Origin: Geodermatophilus obscurus DSM 43160
Lineage (GTDB): Bacteria; Actinomycetota; Actinomycetes; Mycobacteriales; Geodermatophilaceae
Assembly (NCBI RefSeq): GCF_000025345.1
Contig: NC_013757.1
Coordinates: 434,001 to 498,000 of the forward strand
Length of the DNA: 64,000 nt
Direction of reading: 5' to 3'
The notes below the pieces were generated by a model. That model was not told the origin of the DNA. It did not search any database and worked only from the letters and a program-made list of their open reading frames with translations. Shown here piece after piece: positions 33,821 to 42,404 of this stretch. How positions within the stretch are numbered: the stretch's first letter is position 1; each line of letters starts with the position of its first letter. A program made the position numbers and the translations under genes.

Positions 33821-35137
33821 ATGCGCCTGCTCACGACCCCGCGCAACTCCACCGAGGCACCCGGGACGTGGTGCTGCGAGTTCGAGCTCTCGGGTGACGC
33901 ACCATCCCGCGCGGTCAGCGCTCCGGCCGGGCAGCAGCAGGCGCGGGTACTCGTCCGTCTGCACGGCGAACCCCTCGGCTACCTGGACCTGCCGCTGCCG
34001 AGCGCCGGGCTGGACGTCGGCGACCTGGTGCGCCGCGCGCACGCGGCGTTCGCCCCACGCATCGCCGCCCATCTCGACCAGGAGGCCATCGAGGTCGAGG
34101 GGCGGCCGGCACCGGCCGGGGAGGGGTGCCCGAACCGCGTGGACTCCGACGGCCTCGTCACCGTCGTCGTCTGCACCCGCGAGCGCAGCGCCGTCCTCGC
34201 CGTGTGCCTGCAGCGCCTCCAACAGCTCTCGCACCGCGACGTCGAGGTCCTGGTGGTCGACAACGCCCCCTCGGACGACAGCACCCGCCGCGTCGTCGAG
34301 GCGGCCGCGGCCACCGATCCGCGCATCCGCTACACCCGGGAACCGCGGCCGGGTCTCTCCGCCGCCCGCAACCGCGGCCTGGCCGAGGCGCGGGGGCGCC
34401 ACGTGCTCTACACCGACGACGACGTCTCCGTCGACCTCGACTGGGTGCAGGGCGTCCTGCGGGGCTTCCGGCGCCGTCCCGACGTCGCCTGTGTGACCGG
34501 CCTGGTCTGCACCGCGGACATCACCAGCCCCGCGGAGGCGTACTTCGACGCCCGCGCCGCCGCCTGGTCCGCCCGCACCGAGCCGCGGCTGTTCGACCTC
34601 GCCGCGGAGCGGGACGGCTCGACCCTCTACCCGTACGCCCCCGGCCTCTTCGGCACCGGCGCCAACTTCGCCTTCGACCGTGACCACCTACGCGCGCTCG
34701 GCGGCTTCGACGAGGCCCTCGGCGCCGGCGCGCGCACCCGCGGCGGCGAGGACATCGACGTCTTCGTGCGCGTCCTGCGCAGCGGCCGCGCGATCGCCTA
34801 CGAGCCGGCCGCGATCGTCTGGCACCACCACAGGGCCGACGACGCCGCCCTCCTCGCGCAGCTCTACGGCTACGGCACCGGGTTGTCCGCATTCGTCGCC
34901 AAGTACCTGCTGTCCCGGGAGACCCGTGGCGAGGTGCTGCGCCGGGTGGTGGCCGGTGCCCGCCGGCTGGCCACCATCCCGGCCGACACCGACGCCCGGT
35001 TGGGTGATCAGGCGGTCCGGCCGCCCGGTGCGCGCCGCCGCGAACTGTTCGGTGTGGCCGTGGGCCCGCTGCTGTACCTGGGTGCGCTGCGTGACGTACG
35101 CCGCCGAGCTGGGGACGTCGCAGCCGCCGTCTGCTGA
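33821..35137 (+). CDS. GT2 glycosyltransferase with N-terminal extension
   Basis: 438 residues. The first 105 residues form a separate domain of unknown type (FELSGDAPSRA, LVRLHGEPLGYLDLPLP). The GT2 domain follows: VTVVVCTRERSAVLAVCL, VLVVDNAPSDDSTRRVV, LSAARNRGLAEARG, VLYTDDDVSVDLDWV, GTGANFAFDRDHL and RGGEDIDVFVRVLRSG. It has the same two-part layout as the GT2 at 42405-43787, including the N-terminal extension and the late W-H-x-H-R segment. ATG 33821 follows AGGGAGGGG. Confidence 0.8.
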   Translation: MRLLTTPRNSTEAPGTWCCEFELSGDAPSRAVSAPAGQQQARVLVRLHGEPLGYLDLPLPSAGLDVGDLVRRAHAAFAPRIAAHLDQEAIEVEGRPAPAGEGCPNRVDSDGLVTVVVCTRERSAVLAVCLQRLQQLSHRDVEVLVVDNAPSDDSTRRVVEAAAATDPRIRYTREPRPGLSAARNRGLAEARGRHVLYTDDDVSVDLDWVQGVLRGFRRRPDVACVTGLVCTADITSPAEAYFDARAAAWSARTEPRLFDLAAERDGSTLYPYAPGLFGTGANFAFDRDHLRALGGFDEALGAGARTRGGEDIDVFVRVLRSGRAIAYEPAAIVWHHHRADDAALLAQLYGYGTGLSAFVAKYLLSRETRGEVLRRVVAGARRLATIPADTDARLGDQAVRPPGARRRELFGVAVGPLLYLGALRDVRRRAGDVAAAVC

Positions 35138-35390
35138 CCGACAGTAGTCCCCGCGGCCATCAGCCATTGCCGGGCTGGCCTGCGGATCCGCGGCCATGAA
35201 CTCCGAAATCGCTGTCATGAAGGCGTCAGACGGCTACTCAGAGTCAGAAACGCCGAGGAGCGTCCAGGCTCACCACCGAATCGGTTGCCCCACCCTCCGT
35301 CTGCACGGATGGTCACACGGGGTGATGTCGGGCCGGACGTCCGATCACCAGCCACATCGCCGTCGGCGCGGATGTGGGACGGGGGCACGG

Positions 35391-36788
35391 GTGCAGAGCA
35401 GCGGTGGCACGGGGGGAGTGGTCGGCATCGCCGATCCGCTCGCCGCCGTCCCTGCCGTCCTGCCGCCCCTGCGCCGTCCTCGACCCCGGTCGCTGCTGCT
35501 CGGCCTGCTGCTCACGGCCGGGCTCTGGGTGCTGCTCGTCACCACCGCCGACTCAGCGCAGGCCGCCGGCGCGAGGCCGATGGCCACCGCCGGTCAGCAC
35601 AGCCCGATCGGCGACGCCGGATGGCAGCCCGGCAGCGGACCGGGCGACGACCACTCCCATGCCTGGGACCACGGGCCGTCGGACGGCAGCCCGGCCTCCG
35701 AGGACGAGGAGGTCCCCGCGCCGGTCGAGGAACCTGCGCCGGCCCCCGCCGTCTCCGCGCCGGCCCCCGCCGTCCCCGCGCCGGCCCCCGCCGTCCCCGC
35801 GCCGACTGCGGACGCCGGCGCCACACCGCCCCCTGTCCAGCCCGCGCCCGCGGTCCCCGCCGGGGTGCCGGCCGCCACCCCGCCGACGACGCCAGGGATC
35901 ACCCCCGCTGCGCCGACCCCGCCCGCGCCTGCTGTGGGTGCCGGTGCCACGCAGCCCTCCACCGAGCCCGCGCCCGCGGTCCCCGGTGGGGCGCCGGTCG
36001 CCACCCCACCGACGACGGCAGGGAGCACACCCAGCACGACCACTCCCGGCACGAGCCGCCCGCCTGCACAGGCCACGCCTGCGGCCGACAAGGGCGCTAC
36101 GGACAAGGCCCTCGAGCGGGCGGCAGCCCAGAAGGCCGCGGCGGACAAGGCCGCGGCGGACAAGGCCGCGGCGGACAAGGCGGCGGCGGACAAGGCGGCG
36201 GCGGACAAGGCGGCGGCGGACAAGGCGGCGGCGGACAAGGCCGCGGCGGACAAGGCCGCGGCGGACAAGGCCGCCGCCGGAGAGCCGGCGCCCGTCTCCG
36301 GCCAGTCCGTCCCGACGGTGGCCGCCGTGACCTGCCCGGCGCCGCCGGTCCCCGGCGCCCCGACGCCCCCGGCGTCCCCCGCGGTCGTCGAGGACGACGG
36401 CGCCCCATCGGAGGACCTGTCCTCACTCCGCGACCAGCACACGAGGACGACCGGCACCGCGCACGTGGGTGCTCCCCCCGCGCCGGTCGTCGTGGCCCCG
36501 GCGCAGGGTGTCGTGATCGACGCCCAGGACGCGCCTCCGAGTGCACCAGTGCCGGTCTCGCCGCCTCCTGCGCCACCGGCAGCCCCCGCGGCCCCCTGCA
36601 CGACCGGCGCCGCCGCCTCGGGCACCTACGCCTCCGGCGCCGGCCAGCACGGCCTCGCCTCCATCCCGCTGGCCATCCTGGGGACGGAGATCGCGGCCCC
36701 GGTCCCGCTCACCGCCGAGCTCCGCTGGATCGACGTCCCCGCCCGGGTCATCGGCGGCGGCGACGACCCGGGCTGCAGCCCCGACTGA
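35391..36788 (+). CDS. exported Pro/Ala-rich protein with AAADK repeats
   Basis: About 465 residues. After roughly 30 cytoplasmic residues, LLLGLLLTAGLWVLLVTTADSAQA reads as a signal peptide or anchor. The mature part is Pro/Ala/Thr-rich: APAPAVPAPAPAV repeats, then two imperfect 32-residue copies starting AGATPPPVQP and AGATQPSTEP, then nine perfect AAADK repeats that should be helical and lysine-charged, and a C-terminal region with two cysteines (APCTTG, GCSPD). It looks like a wall-spanning or glycan-binding surface protein. Start uncertain: GTG 35391 has GGGACGGGGG upstream; ATG 35325 is an alternative. No enzymatic motif. Confidence 0.6.
   Translation: MQSSGGTGGVVGIADPLAAVPAVLPPLRRPRPRSLLLGLLLTAGLWVLLVTTADSAQAAGARPMATAGQHSPIGDAGWQPGSGPGDDHSHAWDHGPSDGSPASEDEEVPAPVEEPAPAPAVSAPAPAVPAPAPAVPAPTADAGATPPPVQPAPAVPAGVPAATPPTTPGITPAAPTPPAPAVGAGATQPSTEPAPAVPGGAPVATPPTTAGSTPSTTTPGTSRPPAQATPAADKGATDKALERAAAQKAAADKAAADKAAADKAAADKAAADKAAADKAAADKAAADKAAADKAAAGEPAPVSGQSVPTVAAVTCPAPPVPGAPTPPASPAVVEDDGAPSEDLSSLRDQHTRTTGTAHVGAPPAPVVVAPAQGVVIDAQDAPPSAPVPVSPPPAPPAAPAAPCTTGAAASGTYASGAGQHGLASIPLAILGTEIAAPVPLTAELRWIDVPARVIGGGDDPGCSPD
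36135..36269 (+). repeat. nine tandem 15-bp repeats coding AAADK
   Basis: Nine consecutive 15-mers of GCCGCGGCGGACAAG type. Units 4 to 7 carry GCG in place of GCC at the first codon, so the array is a block of three, four and two near-identical units. Recent slipped-strand expansion is the likely origin, and copy number may vary between strains. Confidence 0.9.
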
Positions 36789-36949
36789 TCCCTCCCGCCT
36801 CCGGCTGAGCGTCGGTGCCCAAGCGCACCCCGAGCGCCGGCCGGGGTCCGCGCGCGTCCCGAGTGAACCGGACGCGCCCCGCCAGGTCGTCACAGGCGTC
36901 GGCGGGCGCCGTCATCCCAGGGCAGTGCACGAGAAAGAGGGCACAGGCA

Positions 36950-37855
36950 ATGCGAGAAGCGAAGAGCATCGTCGACGTCCGGCCGCCGGCCGAGGTCGTC
37001 CCCCATCCCAGCGCCTACGCCGGCCAGGTCCGGACCACGGTGCCGCGGGTCAGCGTCATCATCCCCACCTTCAACGAGGCCAAGAACCTCCCGCACGTGT
37101 TCTCCCGGCTCCCGGACGTGCACGAGGTGATCGTCGTCGACGGCCGCAGCGTCGACGACACCATCGAGGTCGCCCGCACCCTGTGGCCGGACGTGCGGAT
37201 CGTGCTGCAGAACCGCCGGGGCAAGGGCAACGCCATGGCCTGCGGCTTCGCGCACGCCACCGGCGACATCGTGGTCATGCTGGACGCCGACGGGTCGGCC
37301 GACCCGCGGGAGATCCCGCGCTTCGTCCAGGCCCTGACCGACGGGGCCGACTTCGCCAAGGGCACCCGGTTCGCCAACGGCGGCGGCAGCGCCGACATCA
37401 CCCGCACCCGCAAGTGGGGCAACCGGTGGCTCAACCGGATCGCCAACCTGTTCTTCGGCACCCGGTACACCGACCTCTGCTACGGCTACAACGCCTTCTG
37501 GGCCCACTGCCTGCCGGCCCTGGAGCTGGACGCCGGCGACCGTGGCAGTGACGCCAAGCTGTGGGGCGACGGGTTCGAGATCGAGACGATCATCAACACC
37601 CGGATGGCCAAGGCCGGAATGCGGATCACCGAGGTGCCCAGCTACGAGTTCGAGCGCATCCACGGGGAGAGCAACCTCAACACCTGGCGCGACGGCGTCC
37701 GCGTGCTGCGCGCGCTGATCGTCGAGCGGGTGAACGGCAAGGGCCGGCGTTCGCGTCGCAACCTCCTGGCGCACGCCGCGGAGTCGGCCCGCGACGTGCA
37801 CCGCATCCAGCCCAACTTCGCCGTCCAGCCCGAGGACGAGGCTCGGTGGGGGTGA
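36950..37855 (+). CDS. GT2 glycosyltransferase, dolichol-phosphate mannosyltransferase-like; copy A
   Basis: 301 residues. Motifs: VSVIIPTFNEAKNLPHVF, EVIVVDGRSVDDTIEVA, NRRGKGNAMACGFAHATGD, VMLDADGSADPREIPRFV, and KWGNRWLNRIANLFFGTRYTDLCYGYNAFW. This is the polyprenyl-phosphate glycosyltransferase type (DPM1-like), which makes a lipid-phosphate sugar donor or elongates a lipid-linked sugar. ATG 36950 was chosen as the first start before the conserved region; the ribosome site is weak. The gene at 57926 is almost the same over the central 230 residues, in opposite orientation. Confidence 0.85.
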   Translation: MREAKSIVDVRPPAEVVPHPSAYAGQVRTTVPRVSVIIPTFNEAKNLPHVFSRLPDVHEVIVVDGRSVDDTIEVARTLWPDVRIVLQNRRGKGNAMACGFAHATGDIVVMLDADGSADPREIPRFVQALTDGADFAKGTRFANGGGSADITRTRKWGNRWLNRIANLFFGTRYTDLCYGYNAFWAHCLPALELDAGDRGSDAKLWGDGFEIETIINTRMAKAGMRITEVPSYEFERIHGESNLNTWRDGVRVLRALIVERVNGKGRRSRRNLLAHAAESARDVHRIQPNFAVQPEDEARWG

Positions 37856-37945
37856 GCCGGGTGCGGCCGGTGCGTCCCGACCCGGCGTCCACCCGTACGA
37901 GGGGGACGCCGGGTCCGGGAGGGACCGGCTCCGCCCGGCCGTGGA

Positions 37946-37951
37946 TACGCT
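37946..37951 (+). promoter_or_regulatory. -10 hexamer TACGCT, leaderless galE start
   Basis: TACGCT ends 7 nt before the GTG at 37959 and decides that start over the in-frame GTG at 37941, which would place the start codon upstream of the promoter element. Confidence 0.42.
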
Positions 37952-37958
37952 CCGCCCC

Positions 37959-38936
37959 GTGACATGGCTGGTTACCGGGGGTGCCGGGTACATCGGAGCG
38001 CACATCATCTCGGCGATGCGCGAGGGCGGTCAGGACGTCGTCGTGCTCGACGACCTGTCGAGCGGCGACCTGGCCCGGATCCCGGGTACGCACGTCGTGC
38101 AGGGCAGCGTCCTCGACGCCGAGCGGGTCGCACGGACCCTCCGTGACAACGACGTCCGGGGTGTCGTGCACGTCGCGGCCAAGAAGCAGGTCGAGGAGTC
38201 GGTCAACCGGCCGCTGTACTACTACCGGGAGAACGTCGAGGGCCTGCGGGTCCTCCTCGAGGCCGCCACCGACGCCGGGGTCGGCTCCTTCATCTTCTCG
38301 TCCAGCGCCGCCGTCTACGGCTCACCGGACGTCGACGTGGTGGACGAGGACACCCCGTGCCTGCCGGTGAACCCCTACGGGACGACGAAGTACGTGGGCG
38401 AGCGCATGGTGGAGGAGGTCTCCGCCGCCACCGGCCTGCGGTACGTCAACCTGCGCTACTTCAACGTCGCGGGGGCCGGCACGCCCGAGCTCACCGACCG
38501 CGGGGTCTCCAACCTCGTCCCGATGGTCTTCCAGCGCCTCGCGCAGCGGCAGGCGCCGCGCATCTTCGGCGACGACTACGCCACGCCCGACGGCACCTGC
38601 ATCCGCGACTTCATCCACGTCGCCGACGTCGCCTCCGCGCACGTGGCCGCCGCCCAGGCGCTCGCCGACGGGCGCGTGGAGAGACTCACGGCGAACATCG
38701 GCCGCGGCGAGGGTGTCTCGGTGCAGGAGATGATCGCGACGATCCGCCGGGTCAGCGGCACCGCCGGCGAGGACTGGTCGCAGCCCGTCGTCGAGCCGCG
38801 GCGCGCCGGCGACCCAGCCCGCGTGGTCGCCTCCGCCGACCGCATCCGCGACGCCCTGGGCTGGAAGGCCCGCTACGGCGTCGAGGAGATGGTGGCCTCC
38901 GCCTGGGCCGGCTGGACGGCGCGTACCGCCGGCTGA
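37959..38936 (+). CDS. galE: UDP-glucose 4-epimerase
   Basis: 325 residues, extended SDR family. It interconverts UDP-glucose and UDP-galactose with bound NAD+. NAD motif WLVTGGAGYIGAH at residues 3-15, DDLSSG for the ribose end, FIFSSSAAVYG with the catalytic serine, and the catalytic YxxxK as Tyr140 and Lys144 in NPYGTTKYVGE; then RYFNVAGAG and CIRDFIHVADVASAH. All key residues are present. It supplies UDP-galactose to the GT genes in the region. It ends 85 bp from the convergent acyltransferase, with a shared terminator between. Confidence 0.92.
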   Translation: MTWLVTGGAGYIGAHIISAMREGGQDVVVLDDLSSGDLARIPGTHVVQGSVLDAERVARTLRDNDVRGVVHVAAKKQVEESVNRPLYYYRENVEGLRVLLEAATDAGVGSFIFSSSAAVYGSPDVDVVDEDTPCLPVNPYGTTKYVGERMVEEVSAATGLRYVNLRYFNVAGAGTPELTDRGVSNLVPMVFQRLAQRQAPRIFGDDYATPDGTCIRDFIHVADVASAHVAAAQALADGRVERLTANIGRGEGVSVQEMIATIRRVSGTAGEDWSQPVVEPRRAGDPARVVASADRIRDALGWKARYGVEEMVASAWAGWTARTAG

Positions 38937-38961
38937 CCCACCCGGCGCGGGAGACCGCCCA

Positions 38962-38992
38962 TCCCGCACGCACCCGACGCAGGCGTGCGGGA
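38962..38992 (+). terminator. bidirectional hairpin between galE and acyltransferase
   Basis: TCCCGCACGC (38962-38971) and GCGTGCGGGA (38983-38992) form a perfect 10-bp stem with an 11-nt loop in the gap between two convergent genes. No T run follows on either strand. Confidence 0.65.
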
Positions 38993-39021
38993 CCGCCGTC
39001 CGGCCGGCGATCCCCGGGACC

Positions 39022-40110
39022 TCACACCCGGCCGCCCTCCCGCGGCGTCGCGTCAGCCCGGCCGACTGCCTCGGCCTCGGCCGCGTCGTGCGCCAGCGCC
39101 CCCGGCGGCGCGAGGGCCACCGAGCGGGACCTCCCGCGCAGCAGCTTGTTGCACGGCCGCTCGACTCCCAGGTGGAGCAGCACGGCCAGCGCGCAGGCGA
39201 TGGCCGCGATGAGCAGGGCGATCACCCACTGCGGGCCGACCTCCCACAGGTACGGCGCCAGGTTGACGATCACCAGCTCGTGCACCAGGTACAGCGCGAA
39301 CGACGCCTCGCCGGCGAAGACGAGCGCCCGGCTGCGCAGCCAGCCAGTCCTGCCGTCCAGGTCGCGCGCTGCCGCGGACAGCAGCACCAGCAGGAACGGC
39401 AGCGGCATGACCACGTTGGGCAGCGGGAAGGGCGTCCGGTAGGAGATCGCCAGGCCGACGACCACGGCGACGGCCGCGACCAGCGGGTGCACGCGGGGCC
39501 GCCAGCCCCCGCGGAGCGCCAGGCCGGCGACCACGCCCAGCAGGAACTCGCTGAACCGGAGTGCCGGCAGGTGCTCGCCGAGCGCCGCGTCCTGCACGCC
39601 GACGTACCCGGCGACGACGAGCGCCGTCAGGGGCAGCGCCCACTGCACCACCCCGGGCACCCGGCGCAGCGCCCACACCGTCAGCGGGAACATCGCGTAG
39701 AAGAACAGCTCGCAGCTCAGCGACCACGCCACACCGTTCATCCCGAAGACGACCTCCGGGTCGGTCCACCAGCTCTGCACGAGCAGGAGGTTGGGGACGG
39801 CGGCCTCCCAGCTCCGCGCCACGGGGACCACGGGCACCAGCGCCGCGACCCCGACCATCACCGCGTGACTGGGCCAGACGCGTGCGAACCGGTGCCGGTA
39901 GAAGCGCCGCGCGGGCAGCGCCGGGTCGGTGCCCCAGGCCAGCACGAAGCCCGAGAGGACGAAGAAGAAGGAGACCCCGACGAAGCCCAGCGTGGACAGC
40001 GACGCGGGCAGCGAGGCGATCCCCCACTGGTCGAGGTGGAACACGACGACGACCGCGGCGGCGAAGAGGCGGAGGGACGTGAGCCGCGGCAGCGCGGTTC
40101 CCCGTGACAT
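39022..40110 (-). CDS. acyltransferase family 3 membrane protein
   Basis: 362 residues, ten or so membrane helices. The N-terminal SLRLFAAAVVVVFHLDQWG has the catalytic histidine of the family; SFFFVLSGFVLAWG and RRFYRHRFARVWPSH follow as the second conserved block, and SWSLSCELFFYAMFP-like residues (VAWSLSCELFFYAMFP) the third. Such proteins move acetyl or other acyl groups onto surface glycans such as O-antigen and exopolysaccharide. The ATG at 40110 is favoured by the TAGATT hexamer seven bases upstream; a GTG at 40128 is the alternative. It is divergent from the adenylation-carrier gene. Confidence 0.85.
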   Translation of the reverse strand: MSRGTALPRLTSLRLFAAAVVVVFHLDQWGIASLPASLSTLGFVGVSFFFVLSGFVLAWGTDPALPARRFYRHRFARVWPSHAVMVGVAALVPVVPVARSWEAAVPNLLLVQSWWTDPEVVFGMNGVAWSLSCELFFYAMFPLTVWALRRVPGVVQWALPLTALVVAGYVGVQDAALGEHLPALRFSEFLLGVVAGLALRGGWRPRVHPLVAAVAVVVGLAISYRTPFPLPNVVMPLPFLLVLLSAAARDLDGRTGWLRSRALVFAGEASFALYLVHELVIVNLAPYLWEVGPQWVIALLIAAIACALAVLLHLGVERPCNKLLRGRSRSVALAPPGALAHDAAEAEAVGRADATPREGGRV

Positions 40111-40117
40111 TCGCGGC

Positions 40118-40123
40118 AATCTA
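40118..40123 (-). promoter_or_regulatory. -10 hexamer TAGATT, leaderless acyltransferase start
   Basis: On the minus strand TAGATT ends 7 nt before ATG 40110. No ribosome site is present. A dyad (40184-40197) lies about 60 bp upstream. Confidence 0.42.
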
Positions 40124-40183
40124 CCCACCGATCCCGGGGCGGGGCAGGCGTGGGGACCGGTGCCGGCCTGTGCGACCCTCGAT

Positions 40184-40197
40184 CACCCGGACGGGTG
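40184..40197 (+). promoter_or_regulatory. dyad CACCCG-GA-CGGGTG in divergent promoter region
   Basis: A perfect 6-bp inverted repeat with 2-bp spacer between the divergent acyltransferase and adenylation-carrier genes. Its core ACCCGGACGGG (40185-40195) recurs exactly at 46409-46419 and, inverted, at 52139-52149, both in promoter gaps. Confidence 0.4.
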
Positions 40198-40326
40198 GAG
40201 CGCCGCTCACCCCCGAGTGGTACACATCCCGGCGGTTTGTGGAGGAGGGCGTTCCTGCCCCATGGTGGTCCGGCTCGAACGGGCACGAGGACGCCCGACG
40301 TACAGGGGATGGGAGACGCAACGACC

Positions 40327-42231
40327 ATGAGTGCAGCGACCACGAGCGAGGGGGTCCCCCCGCTGGTCATGCCGGGGCCGTACACGTCGGTGGCCGAACG
40401 CCTCCGCGAGGTGTCCGACCACCTCGCCGACCGGCCGGCCGTGGTGGCCGCGGACGGCGACCTCACCTACCGAGAGCTCCAGCAGCACGTGGACGCCGTC
40501 GTCCGGGCGCTGGCCGCACTCCCGGTGGTGGACGGCGACGGCACTCGCCAGCCGATCGGTCTCCTCGCGGAGCAGGGGTCGGCCAGCGTGGTCGCGATGC
40601 TCGGGATCATGGCCGCCGGGCACCCGTGCGTGCTGCTCGACGTCCTGCTGCCGCCGGCCCGCCTCGGGGTCGTCACCGAGCGGGCGGGGGTGACCGTCGT
40701 CCTCGCCGACGACGAGCGCCGGGACGTCGCGGCCGGCCTGCCCGGCGTCGGGACCGTCGCGGACCTCGTCCCGTCCGACGACGCCACCAGTGACATCCCT
40801 GCGCCCGCGATCACCCTCGACGACCCGGCGTCGCTGGTCTTCACCTCCGGCAGCACCGGGCTGCCCAAGGGCGTCGTGTGGACCCAGCGCACCTCGCTCG
40901 CGATCGGCCACACCAGCCGGGTGACCCTGCGCGCCACGCCGGAGGACCGCATGGCCCTCGTCGTGCCGCAGGCGTTCGCCGTCGGCCAGCTGATGATCCT
41001 CGCGGCGCTGCTGAACGGCGCGACGCTCTGCGTCCGCGACCCCCGCATCCACGGCATCCGCGACCTCGCCGAGTGGCTGGACGCCACGCGCGTGACCATC
41101 CTGTCCTGCACGCCGTCCCTGCTGCGCGCCATCCACGGCGCGCTGCCCGAGGGACACGTCCTCGAGACGGTCCGCATGGTCACCACGGCCGGCGAGAAGG
41201 TCTACGGCAACGACGTCACCGACTTCCGCACCCACCTGCGCCTTGGCGCCAGCTTCCTCAACTGGATGGGTTCCTCCGAGACCGAGGCGCTCACCGGCTT
41301 CGAGATCCGGCCGGAGGACCCGGTGCCCGACGGCGCCGTCCCCATCGGGCGCGCCGTCCCGCTCCGCGACCTCGCCATCCTGGGCCCCGACGAGGAGCCC
41401 GTGCCCGCGGGGGAGGTCGGCGTCCTGTACGCGACGTCGGCCTACTTCTCGGCCGGCTACTGGCGCGACCCGGCCGCGACGGCGGTCCGCTTCCGCGCGG
41501 AGCCCGACGGCCGCACCCGGTACTGCACCGGGGACCGCGCCCGGATGAGCGCCGACGGGCTGGTCGAGATCCTCGGCCGGGCCGACGACTCGGTCAAGAT
41601 CCGCGGCTACCTGGTCGAGCCGGGCGAGGTCGAGGTCGCACTGCGCGCACTGCCGGCGGTGGTCGACGCCGTGGTCCGCGGCGTGGGCGTCGACGACGAG
41701 ACCCGCCTGGTCGCCTGGGTCGTGCCCGACCCGCACCGGCCGCGGCCGACCGAGGCCGCGCTGCGCAGCGACGTCGGCCGGGCCCTGCCGGACTGGATGG
41801 TGCCGCGCGACGTCGTGTTCCTGCCCGAGCTCCCGCGCAACGAGCGCGGCAAGGTCGACGTCGGGGCGCTGCCCCCGCCGCCGGAGCGGCGCGAGACCGC
41901 CGCGCCGGAGACCGAGACCGAGGTCGCCCTCGCGGGGATCTGGGAGCCGATCCTCAAGACCGAGGGCATCGGCCGGGAGGACAGCTTCACCGCCCTCGGC
42001 GGGGAGTCCCTGGCGATCGAGGAGATGCTGGCCGCCGTCGAGCAGCAGTACCGGCTGCGGCTGGCCGCCGACGACCTCATCGACCACCCGACGCTGGCCG
42101 AGTTCGCGGCGTTCGTCGACAGCCGGCGCTCCAGCGGCCTCGCCGGTCGACTGGCGGCGGTCACCCCGCGCCTGGAGGCGGCCGGCAAGGCCGTGGGCGG
42201 GTTGCTGAGGGGTCGCAACCGCCGGTCCTGA
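40327..42231 (+). CDS. adenylation-carrier (A-T) protein, NRPS-like
   Basis: 634 residues. The adenylation domain spans about residues 20-530: LVFTSGSTGLPKGVVW (residues 170-185, ATP loop), GSSETEALTGFE, RYCTGDRARMSADGLVEILGR and NERGKVDVGALP with the late lysine. A carrier domain follows with the phosphopantetheine serine at about 561 in GGESLAIEEM, then a basic tail. It would activate a carboxylic acid as acyl-AMP and load it on its own carrier for transfer by a partner; there is no condensation or release domain. The ATG at 40327 has GGGAG 11 nt upstream. The PPTase at 55602 is an obvious candidate for its activation. Substrate is not predictable by eye. Confidence 0.85.
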   Translation: MSAATTSEGVPPLVMPGPYTSVAERLREVSDHLADRPAVVAADGDLTYRELQQHVDAVVRALAALPVVDGDGTRQPIGLLAEQGSASVVAMLGIMAAGHPCVLLDVLLPPARLGVVTERAGVTVVLADDERRDVAAGLPGVGTVADLVPSDDATSDIPAPAITLDDPASLVFTSGSTGLPKGVVWTQRTSLAIGHTSRVTLRATPEDRMALVVPQAFAVGQLMILAALLNGATLCVRDPRIHGIRDLAEWLDATRVTILSCTPSLLRAIHGALPEGHVLETVRMVTTAGEKVYGNDVTDFRTHLRLGASFLNWMGSSETEALTGFEIRPEDPVPDGAVPIGRAVPLRDLAILGPDEEPVPAGEVGVLYATSAYFSAGYWRDPAATAVRFRAEPDGRTRYCTGDRARMSADGLVEILGRADDSVKIRGYLVEPGEVEVALRALPAVVDAVVRGVGVDDETRLVAWVVPDPHRPRPTEAALRSDVGRALPDWMVPRDVVFLPELPRNERGKVDVGALPPPPERRETAAPETETEVALAGIWEPILKTEGIGREDSFTALGGESLAIEEMLAAVEQQYRLRLAADDLIDHPTLAEFAAFVDSRRSSGLAGRLAAVTPRLEAAGKAVGGLLRGRNRRS

Positions 42232-42239
42232 GCCGGACG

Positions 42240-42284
42240 ACGACCGAGGACCGGCGGCCTGCACGGCCGCCGGTCCTCGGTCGT
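42240..42284 (+). terminator. strong hairpin after adenylation-carrier gene
   Basis: A perfect 20-bp stem (42240-42259 with 42265-42284) and a 5-nt loop TGCAC begin nine bases after the stop codon. It is one of the strongest hairpins in the window. No T run, as is usual in actinobacteria. Confidence 0.8.
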
Positions 42285-42333
42285 TCCCAGGGTGGCTGCG
42301 GGCGGCGGGCGCCCTTCGACGTCACGAGGGCCG

Positions 42334-42379
42334 CGACGTGGCCACGAGGCCCCTCCGGAGGGCTCCCGTGGCCACGTCG
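42334..42379 (-). terminator. second hairpin, for the convergent GT2
   Basis: CGACGTGGCCACG (42334-42346) pairs perfectly with CGTGGCCACGTCG (42367-42379). The 20-nt loop contains a further palindrome, CCCTCCGGAGGG. It lies 26 bp beyond the stop of the minus-strand GT2. Confidence 0.7.
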
Positions 42380-42404
42380 GCCGGACAGCGCCTGCGCAGG
42401 CGGT

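Noticed and set aside
36135-36269. CRISPR-like array
   Set aside because: The repeats are 15 bp, contiguous, in frame and code AAADK. There are no spacers and no cas genes.
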